Below, one piece after another: positions 24,611-31,546 of a DNA stretch of 64,000 nt. Numbering within the stretch: the stretch's first letter is position 1; every line of letters begins with the position of its first letter. Position numbers and translations under genes: made by a program. The notes below the pieces were generated by a model. The model was given only the letters and a program-made list of their open reading frames with translations. It made no database searches and was not told where the DNA came from. Location: contig PLRS01000140.1 of assembly GCA_003164035.1 (NCBI GenBank), positions 47,890 to 111,889 on the forward strand. The letters run 5' to 3'. The DNA comes from Bryobacterales bacterium (GTDB lineage Bacteria; Acidobacteriota; Terriglobia; Bryobacterales; Bryobacteraceae).

Positions 24611-24904
24611 TTACGCCAAAATCTCGCTCACCTTCAACGCGGTGAAGCTCTGGCGGTGCCCAATGGTCTTCTTGTACTGTTTCTTGCGCTTGAACTTGAA
24701 GACCAGAATCTTATCCGCCCGGTCGGCGCCCACCACGGTCGCCTTCACCGAAACGCCGGAGACCAATTCCCCGCCGTCGCCAAAAGCGGCTTTCACGGGA
24801 AGCTCCACTTCGGAACCGATCTCGCCGACAAGCTTTTCCACGCGGATGACGTCGCCGGCCGCGACGCGATACTGCTTTCCGCCCGTTTCCACGATTGCGT
24901 GCAT
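24611..24904 (-). CDS. rplU: 50S ribosomal protein L21
   Basis: This encodes 97 residues from ATG 24904 (start [18 protein letters not shown]). The C-terminal basic motif [20 protein letters not shown] is typical of L21. It is the first gene of rplU-rpmA-obgE. The longer frame to 24934 adds ten residues not found in L21 and is rejected. Its promoter lies in the roughly 190-base gap before the sulfotransferase gene. Confidence 0.97.
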   Translation of the reverse strand: MHAIVETGGKQYRVAAGDVIRVEKLVGEIGSEVELPVKAAFGDGGELVSGVSVKATVVGADRADKILVFKFKRKKQYKKTIGHRQSFTALKVSEILA

Positions 24905-25095
24905 ACTATTCCTCAGTCTTCGGCGCCGGAACACACGAAATGCTTCGGCTCCATGGGAGTGAACTTCCAGTGTACACTAAGCGGCCAATCCAGTTCAAAC
25001 CCGAGCCGCGCCCTAAATGGAACCTTTTTACGCTCCGTTGGGAACCAATTGGGTACACAGGTTTCCAACTGGAATCGTCTATTCCACTTCAGCTC

Positions 25096-26475
25096 ATGCC
25101 TAGCCGAACATCACCCTTGCCATTACAATTGCGCAGGGGATTTGCCGCTAGAGCGGGAATACCCGCCGAGCCGCCGGCATGGCCCGACGATCTCGCCTTC
25201 ATCGACCTTCGGTCGCAACGCCAGCTTACGCGTCCCGGCATCCGCTGCGTCAGACTGGCGGTCTGCGACGGCGCCGGCAACTTCACCATGCGATTGAAGC
25301 AGGGTTGCCGGGTCCACCTCTTCTATGAGTTCGCGGTTTCGAGGCAACTTCGCTCGCCCACCGGCGGTGCAGGCTTCGCCGACGAATCCGGCGCCGTGAT
25401 CCATGGTAAAAGCACTTTTCAATACGACCTGGAAATAATCCCCTCGGTGCCGGCTGGAAGCGCGGTGCGGTTTCACCATTCATTTACGCTCGTCATAGCC
25501 CCGGGAAGATACACCGTGTTTCTCGGCCTGGGAGATGTAGATCCGGAGTGGTTGCGCGCGTACCGGAGCGGCGAGATGCCGTATTCCGATTTCGCCACCC
25601 GCTCGACGGAGCTTTGCCGCGTCCAGCCCGCCGTTGCTATCGAGGTGGTGCCTCGCCCCGATGGCAGCGTGCCTCACCATGGACTGGTGAACCTGCCCGG
25701 TTCCCTGGAGCTTTCGGTGGCCGAGGCGCAACTGTTGGAAATCGAGGAGAGCGCTGCCGGCCCGACTCTGTTTCACGTGACCCACTGGAAAGCCGGCTCG
25801 CAGTGGCTGCTGGCGATCCTGCGCGAATGCGCCCCCGCGGGCGTGGTGGACCCGTTGCTGGACCAGGCCCAGGTGCGCTACGCCCAGATTCAGCCGGGCG
25901 CGGTTTATCCCACCGTGTACCTGACCCGGCAGGAGATGGAAAGCATCGCGTTACCCCCCGATAGCCGCATTTTCGTGGTCATTCGCGATCTGCGCGATAC
26001 GCTCGTCTCGGCCTACTACAGCTTCAAGATCAGCCATCCGGTTCTCGAACCCGGCCTGGCCGTCCTGCGCGCCCAACTGAATGATTTGGACGAGGAATCC
26101 GGCATGATGCAGCTACTCGAGTTCTCCCTTCCGAAGTCCGCGGCCATTCAACTTTCCTGGCTCGAATCGGGTGCGATTGTCGCCAAGTTCGAAGACCTTC
26201 GCCTCGACACCCACCGCTTGTTGACTGAGATTCTGCTCGACCGCTTAAAGATGCCTATCTCGCGGGAGCGGCTGGCCCGAGCCATCGACGACAACCGCTT
26301 CGAAAAGCTGTCGGGCGGCCGCGCGCCGGGGCAGGAAGACCCCGCCTCGCACCTGCGCAAAGGCGTCGCCGGCGATTGGCAGAATCATTTCACCGATCGC
26401 ATGAAGCGGGCGTTCAAGGCTCGCTACGGCGGCCTCCTAGTGGCCGCCGGATACGAGAAAGACTTGAACTGGTAG
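25096..26475 (+). CDS. Wzt-C-like carbohydrate-binding / sulfotransferase fusion
   Basis: This encodes about 459 residues from ATG 25096. An in-frame ATG at 24895 would overlap rplU. Residues about 30-200 resemble the Wzt C-terminal domain of O-antigen ABC exporters: FIDLRSQ, a long beta-sandwich, VRFHHSFTLVIAPGRYTVFL. Residues about 235-459 are a sulfotransferase: the 5'-phosphosulfate loop TLFHVTHWKAGSQWL, the 3'-phosphate site IRDLRDTLVSAYYSFK, KFEDLR, and the C-terminal HLRKGVAGDWQNHF motif. It would transfer sulfate from PAPS to a glycan that the first domain binds. No ABC exporter or PAPS genes are adjacent. The position after rplU suggests an independent promoter. Confidence 0.8.
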   Translation: MPSRTSPLPLQLRRGFAARAGIPAEPPAWPDDLAFIDLRSQRQLTRPGIRCVRLAVCDGAGNFTMRLKQGCRVHLFYEFAVSRQLRSPTGGAGFADESGAVIHGKSTFQYDLEIIPSVPAGSAVRFHHSFTLVIAPGRYTVFLGLGDVDPEWLRAYRSGEMPYSDFATRSTELCRVQPAVAIEVVPRPDGSVPHHGLVNLPGSLELSVAEAQLLEIEESAAGPTLFHVTHWKAGSQWLLAILRECAPAGVVDPLLDQAQVRYAQIQPGAVYPTVYLTRQEMESIALPPDSRIFVVIRDLRDTLVSAYYSFKISHPVLEPGLAVLRAQLNDLDEESGMMQLLEFSLPKSAAIQLSWLESGAIVAKFEDLRLDTHRLLTEILLDRLKMPISRERLARAIDDNRFEKLSGGRAPGQEDPASHLRKGVAGDWQNHFTDRMKRAFKARYGGLLVAAGYEKDLNW

Positions 26476-26499
26476 GGAAGCGTAGGGCTCCGAGCCGGC

Positions 26500-26583
26500 T
26501 CACTTCGCATTCCGCCGCTCCAGGCGGTGGCGGCGGGCGGCGGCCAGTCCGGCGGGCGCAAGCCGTTCCTGGCCGAGGCTGAG
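26500..26583 (-). pseudogene. Remnant matching the C-terminus of the Hsp70-like gene
   Basis: On the minus strand this reads a short frame ending LAPAGLAAARRHRLERRNAK and a stop. The PAGLAAARRHRLER part is identical to the end of the Hsp70-like protein at 29511-31106, and 43 bases (26514-26556 and 29525-29567) are identical in both places. There is no start or upstream protein. It is probably a duplicated fragment or a shared repeat. Confidence 0.55.
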
Positions 26584-26666
26584 TTAGAACAATGGTTGGC
26601 TGGCTTAGTACTCTTAGGTTCGGGAGCCGCCTACACCGGGGGCTAAAAAAGTTGGCGTTCAAACCC

Positions 26667-28832
26667 ATGCGCCATCATCCCGCTTTGAGGGTTGTCATAC
26701 CCGCGTTGCTCTCGTGCGTCGCGTTCGGCCAGGCCTTTTCGCCGGCGCAAGCGCCGTTCACCGCGTCCCCCCAAGCTCTTCAGGAGGCGTTCTCAAAAAT
26801 GGAAGGCGGAGCGCATCCGGTCACGATCCTGCTCGAAGAGGGCCGGTTCGAGTACGATGCCGCGGGCCGCCAAACCTATCGCTTCCGCATGATCTTTAAG
26901 GCATGGACAAAGGCGGGCGCCGAAGGTTGGGCCATGATCGAGCGCAATTGGGCGCCCTGGCAGGAACAGCGTCCCTCCATCAGAGCCCACGTAATCGCTA
27001 AAGACGGGACCGTGCATGAGCTGGATGCCAGGACCATCGCGGACGCCCCAGCCAGCGCCACCGATAACGACGTGCTGACCGATCGCCGCACGGTGCGCGC
27101 GCCGTTACCCGCGATGGCGCCGGATTCCATTGTCGAGGAGGAAATCGTCTCCAGACAAACCGTGGTCCCGTTGGAAGCGGGAACCGTGCAAGAGTTCTAT
27201 TTCGGGACCTCGGTTCCAGTCGCGCGCACCATCGTCACCATCGAGGGTCCCGCACGAATTCCGTTCCGGTTCAAAACGCGGCTGCTCCCGGATCTAGTCG
27301 TTCCGGACAAAACTGAATCCGGAATCCGAAAGCTCAGGTTCGACCAGGGTCCCATGAAGCCGCTGGAAGAGGCGCCGCCGCTTCCCCCTGCGGATGAACC
27401 CCGCTCGCCGCATATCGTTTTTTCGACCGCTCCCGATTGGCACACCATTGCCAAGGCCTACTCCGAAGTTGTGGAGAAGCAGCTGAGCGGCTTCGATGCC
27501 TCGTCCTATCTCCCCAACCCTCAGGCTCCCACCCGCGAGGCGAAAATCCTGGCCATCGTAAACCTCTTGAACAAGGATATTCGTTACACCGGTATCGAGT
27601 TCTCGGAAGCGTCGCTGGTTCCGCATAAGCCGGCCGAGGTGCTGGCTCACAAATATGGCGACTGCAAGGATAAGTCCACCCTGGCGGTCGCGCTGCTGCG
27701 GGCCATCGGCGTGGAAGCCTACGTCGCGCTGCTCGATTCCTCAACTGGCGAGGACATCGAGCCCGAACTGCCGGGTATTGGCGGCTTCAACCACGCGATC
27801 GTCTGTGTTCCCGGCCAGCCCGCGATCTGGCTCGATCCCACCGACCGGTACCTGAGGCTGGGCGACATGCCGCCTTCAAACCAGGGCCGCTACGCATTGA
27901 TTTGCCGTCCCGAGACCACCGCCTTGGTACGCACTCCCGAGTCGACGGCCGAAGAAAACCGGACGATCGAGAGACGCGAATTCCAGCTTTCGGAGCTCGG
28001 ACGGGCCAAGGTGACCGAAACCAGCGAGCTGTTCGGAGTTCCCGACCAGGGCTATCGCGCCAGCTTTGCCGATCGGGACGAGAAAGCGCTTCGGGAGAGC
28101 CTCAAGGACTACGTCCAGTGGACCTACGGCGAGGCGAAGACCCAGACAATCAAAGCTGCCGACGCGGCGGATCTCACCAAGCCATATCGGCTAGAACTCG
28201 AGTTCGCCGATACGCAGCGCGGGACCACAGCGCGCACGGAGGCAGCGGTGGCTATCCGCCTTTCGCAGCTCACAACTCGCCTGCCGGAGTTTTTCCGTAC
28301 CGATCCGAAAGAGAACAACCAGAAAGATCAGAGCAAGCCGTCGCCTCCACCGAGGACCGCCGATTTTGCCATCTCCGAACCCTACACCTACGAGTGGCAC
28401 TACGTCGTCCGGGCGCCGCCCGGCTTCCGGGTCCGGCAGCTTCCGGAAGCGCTGGATGAGAAACTTGGACCCGCTACCTTCACGGCGCATTTTGCCAGCG
28501 AAAGCGCCGGCTCCGTGCTGGCCGATCTCCGTTTTGTCATGCCGAAACGGCGATTTACCGCGGCGGAAGGATTAGCCTTGAGGGACGCCGTGGTGGAATT
28601 CGGCAAGCGAAAAATGTTGGTGGTGTATTTCGACCAAGTCGGAGAAACCGACCTGGCCTCGGGCAAGGTGAAGGAAGCCATTGCGGAATTCGCCGCCCTG
28701 CGCAAGCTCCATCCCAGCGAGGCGCTCCACGCCATGCAAACGGCGCGAGCCATGCTGGCGGCCGGGGCTGGCGAGACGGCGCCGAAACGCTGCTTCGAAA
28801 GCTGCCCCGCTCAGCGACCGCGCATAGGCTGA
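26667..28832 (+). CDS. DUF3857/transglutaminase-like protein, frameshifted before its TPR tail
   Basis: This encodes about 721 residues from ATG 26667, chosen for its signal peptide (MRHHPALRVVIPALLSCVAF). ATG 26592 is also open. A DUF3857 domain (about residues 40-230) is followed by a transglutaminase core with Cys in KYGDCKDKSTLAVALL, His in GGFNHAIVCV and Asp in WLDPTDRY. A DUF3858-like beta domain covers about 480-640. The last 20 residues (GETAPKRCFESCPAQRPRIG) do not fit the family. The natural continuation is in the -1 frame and runs on as the TPR sequence at 28835-29404, so a one-base deletion, or a sequencing error, near 28770-28785 splits the gene. The protein is likely periplasmic and its function is unknown. 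Confidence 0.82.
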   Translation: MRHHPALRVVIPALLSCVAFGQAFSPAQAPFTASPQALQEAFSKMEGGAHPVTILLEEGRFEYDAAGRQTYRFRMIFKAWTKAGAEGWAMIERNWAPWQEQRPSIRAHVIAKDGTVHELDARTIADAPASATDNDVLTDRRTVRAPLPAMAPDSIVEEEIVSRQTVVPLEAGTVQEFYFGTSVPVARTIVTIEGPARIPFRFKTRLLPDLVVPDKTESGIRKLRFDQGPMKPLEEAPPLPPADEPRSPHIVFSTAPDWHTIAKAYSEVVEKQLSGFDASSYLPNPQAPTREAKILAIVNLLNKDIRYTGIEFSEASLVPHKPAEVLAHKYGDCKDKSTLAVALLRAIGVEAYVALLDSSTGEDIEPELPGIGGFNHAIVCVPGQPAIWLDPTDRYLRLGDMPPSNQGRYALICRPETTALVRTPESTAEENRTIERREFQLSELGRAKVTETSELFGVPDQGYRASFADRDEKALRESLKDYVQWTYGEAKTQTIKAADAADLTKPYRLELEFADTQRGTTARTEAAVAIRLSQLTTRLPEFFRTDPKENNQKDQSKPSPPPRTADFAISEPYTYEWHYVVRAPPGFRVRQLPEALDEKLGPATFTAHFASESAGSVLADLRFVMPKRRFTAAEGLALRDAVVEFGKRKMLVVYFDQVGETDLASGKVKEAIAEFAALRKLHPSEALHAMQTARAMLAAGAGETAPKRCFESCPAQRPRIG

Positions 28833-28834
28833 CC

Positions 28835-29404
28835 TTGCGGGCAGCCTATGCCCAGGGCGGCGAGAAAAAGGCAGCGCCGATCGCCACGGCGTATCTGGAC
28901 CGCTTTAAGAACGACAGAACAGCTCTCCGCGACGCCGCCGTGGTTGCGATGTTGTTCGGGGATGTGGACCGATCCACGGCTATCGAGAAACAGATCGTCG
29001 ATTCGGGCCGGGGTGAGTCGTTGGATTATAACCAGCTCGCCTGGGCCGCTTTGATGGCCGGAAAGGTCACCACGGCAACACTCGAGCTCGCAAACCGAGG
29101 AATGCTGGTCGGCAATAACGACGCCACTGGTTTGATGCATACGCTAGCCGCCGTGGATGCGGAGCTCGACAAGCCCGCCGAAGCGCGAGCCACGCTGCTG
29201 CAACGCATTACCGCGCTCGGCGAGGACGAGCCTGACGACAACGACTGGTACGTCTTCGGACGAATCGCCGAGTGCTATGGCCTGAGCCAGGAAGCTGCCT
29301 CCATGTACCGCCGCCTGGAGCGCCCGAAAAACGAACTGGCGATCCTGGCGTCGAGCTACGCGCTGGCTCAGAAACGCCTGAAAGCCATTGATGGAGCCAA
29401 ATAG
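28835..29404 (+). CDS. TPR tail of the DUF3857 protein, out of frame
   Basis: This is an open frame of 189 residues from TTG 28835, but the same frame is readable with protein-like sequence from about 28770 (AETLLRKLPRSATAHRLTLR). It forms helical tetratricopeptide-like repeats (AAPIATAYLDRFKNDR, LAWAALMAGKVTTATLELAN, AECYGLSQEAASMYRRLE). DUF3857-transglutaminase proteins usually carry such a tail, so this is the detached end of the preceding gene rather than a separate gene. No credible ribosome site precedes the TTG. Confidence 0.7.
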   Translation: MRAAYAQGGEKKAAPIATAYLDRFKNDRTALRDAAVVAMLFGDVDRSTAIEKQIVDSGRGESLDYNQLAWAALMAGKVTTATLELANRGMLVGNNDATGLMHTLAAVDAELDKPAEARATLLQRITALGEDEPDDNDWYVFGRIAECYGLSQEAASMYRRLERPKNELAILASSYALAQKRLKAIDGAK

Positions 29405-29510
29405 CCGCATTCCGTAGCCTGTCGCGTAGTACATGTTTTCGGGATGGCGCATCCGAGGAGCGGTTGCCCCCGAATACGTGAGTGAACTTATGAAGTGGCG
29501 TATCAAGCCG

Positions 29511-31106
29511 CTATTTCGAACGTTGCCGCTCCAGGCGGTGGCGGCGGGCGGCGGCCAGTCCGGCGGGTGGCTGCGGGCTTTCCGACCAGCGTCCCAAGGC
29601 GAATTCCCGGCTGTAGCCGGCCGAGCGGTTGGCGATTCTCACCTTCAGCATGCCCGCCGCGTCGCACCAGTACTCTTCTTCCACCTGGCAGCCGGCCGCC
29701 GCGCCGCTCGGTTCCACCGCGAGCAAAGAGAGGTCGGGCACATCGCGCAAGCCGGGGTCGAAGGGAAACTGGATCTCGTCCCAGAAAGTCAGGTCGCCCA
29801 CCGGCTCACCGTCCGCGTCCAGGTGGGAGGCTTCCACGTAGCGGAAACAGCCGACGTTATGGGCGGGAGCGTATTGCCGCAGGACGCGGTGCGCGGGCGC
29901 TCCGGACGCGGGCAGGCCGAGCCCGCGAGGAAACAGCACGTCGAACACCACCTTCCGGCCCTCCTCGGCTTCGCGCCATACCCCGAAGTGCCGGGTGAAG
30001 CGGTCGCGCAGCCGGTATCCGGAGCGCGCATCGGCGCCGATGGCGAGACCGATCGCCGTGGCCGACCGCATATAGGACGAACGCCGCACCGAGCGGCCGA
30101 AACTCTCCTTGAGCACGCGCGCCACCGCCGGCAGTTCGCTGCCGCCGCCGGTGACATATAAGGTTTCGATCGGGCCATCGGCGCGGCTGGCGAGCAACTG
30201 CTCCACCACCCGGGCGGTGCGCTCGATGAGCGGGCGGCAGCCTTCATAAAACGCGCTCACCGGAACCGTCACCTCGCCCCAACCCTCCCGCACCCGATCC
30301 AGATCGATAGTCACCTTGCGCGTATTGGGGTTGAGCGACTCCTTGCGCTCGCGGCACTCCTCCAGCAGCCGGAACCGCTCGGCCTCGGTGAGTGGCTGGG
30401 GTTCGGTGGCTAGCCCGGAACCTGCCAGAGCCAACCCGGCCAGAATCTCGTCGAAGTCGTCGCCGCCGACGTCGGATAACCCGGCCGCCGCCACCACCGT
30501 GTGGGTATCCTCGACCAGGTCCACCAGCGACGCATCGAAGGTCCCTCCGCCCAGATCGTAGACCAGCAGGGAATGGCGCGGCTGGCCCTTTCTCTCGGCC
30601 TGCCGGCGATGGCCGTATTCGATGCTCGCGGCGGACGGCTCGTTCAGCATTCCCAGCACCTGAAAACCCGCCGAGCGAAACGCTTCGGCGGTGAGAAACC
30701 GCTGGTTGCTGTTGGCGTTGGCCGGGACGCCGATCGTGACCTGCAAAGCTTCCCCGCGGTCCGGATTCAGGGTGGAGGAGCGGCGCAGGCTTTGCCGCAG
30801 CGCGACCAGTAATTCCACCAGCAGTTCGGTTAGCGGCATCCGGAGCCCGGCAATCTCGATGGTCGAAGCCGGGCCGGCCGATTTGAGCCTTCGCTTGAGC
30901 GACCGCAGCACCGTCCACTCGCGGTTTGCCTGTACCGCGGCAGCCTGCCAGCCGAACAGGCGGGTCTGGCCGCATACCGCGACCAGCGGCGGGAACCACT
31001 CGCGAATCTGCCCGTCGGGAGTCTCAAAGCCGGCCAGGGGGTAATTTCCGCGGTCCGCGGCCGCCACCACGATTCGAGTAGTGCCGAAGTCCACTCCTAG
31101 TTCCAT
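29511..31106 (-). CDS. Hsp70/DnaK-like actin-fold ATPase
   Basis: This encodes 531 residues. The ATPase domain shows phosphate-1 GVDFGTTRIVVAAADRG (4-20), LNEPSAASIEYGH, phosphate-2 YDLGGGTFDASLVDL, and the adenosine motif VTGGGSELPAVARV. A conventional peptide-binding domain and lid are absent. The last 150 residues are a shorter beta-rich region (FDVLFPRGLGLP, FPFDPGLRDVPDLSLLAVEP). This matches the shortened Hsp70 homologues of many environmental bacteria, distinct from housekeeping DnaK (about 640 residues, with dnaJ/grpE). It is transcribed divergently from the pyrophosphatase gene. The substrate is unknown. Confidence 0.85.
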   Translation of the reverse strand: MELGVDFGTTRIVVAAADRGNYPLAGFETPDGQIREWFPPLVAVCGQTRLFGWQAAAVQANREWTVLRSLKRRLKSAGPASTIEIAGLRMPLTELLVELLVALRQSLRRSSTLNPDRGEALQVTIGVPANANSNQRFLTAEAFRSAGFQVLGMLNEPSAASIEYGHRRQAERKGQPRHSLLVYDLGGGTFDASLVDLVEDTHTVVAAAGLSDVGGDDFDEILAGLALAGSGLATEPQPLTEAERFRLLEECRERKESLNPNTRKVTIDLDRVREGWGEVTVPVSAFYEGCRPLIERTARVVEQLLASRADGPIETLYVTGGGSELPAVARVLKESFGRSVRRSSYMRSATAIGLAIGADARSGYRLRDRFTRHFGVWREAEEGRKVVFDVLFPRGLGLPASGAPAHRVLRQYAPAHNVGCFRYVEASHLDADGEPVGDLTFWDEIQFPFDPGLRDVPDLSLLAVEPSGAAAGCQVEEEYWCDAAGMLKVRIANRSAGYSREFALGRWSESPQPPAGLAAARRHRLERQRSK

Positions 31107-31546
31107 GCGTCGCTCTGTACCGCCATTCTAGCAACCGGCCCGTCAAACGAAATGTCCGAAATGAACTCGGACCCAGCGGCGGCGGCGGATGCACGGAAAT
31201 GCACAATTTGTGCAACTTTGTGCGTCTTTGGGCATTTCACCGGCCTGAAAAATCAAATGATCGGCTCGCCGAATGGGTGCTCCCCGGAAGTCGGCCCGGA
31301 ATCCGCCGGCGGAGCCAATTTGTGCAACTTGTGCATTTTTGTGCAACCGGGAGCGGTTTCCTCGAGGCTTGGCGGCCGAACCGGTCAGACCCCCATCGCA
31401 TACAACCGGAACGGGTTAGGCCGCCCCCATGGGCCCATTTGGAGCCAGGCCGGGCGCGGCTGGGAAGTTTGAATTCCGACATGTAGATCCCTTATACTAA
31501 TCAGTCGGCACAAGTCCGCCGATGTAATATAGGAGGATTTTCGTTG
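31107..31546. other. 440-base divergent control region with TTGTGCA motif cluster
   Basis: No gene is visible. Between 31195 and 31352 TTGTGCA-type motifs recur, including a perfect 15-base palindrome TGCACAATTTGTGCA at 31200-31214 and a cluster at about 31318-31350. These are more A+T-rich than the surroundings. It also holds the likely hppA promoter. It separates the Hsp70-like and pyrophosphatase genes. Confidence 0.6.
31469..31498 (+). promoter_or_regulatory. Sigma-70-like promoter of the pyrophosphatase gene
   Basis: -35 TTGAAT (31469-31474) and -10 TATACT (31493-31498) are spaced by 18 bases. AGGAGG (31531-31536) lies 10 bases before ATG 31547. Position and spacing fit a promoter for hppA, but this is by motif only. 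Confidence 0.65.
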
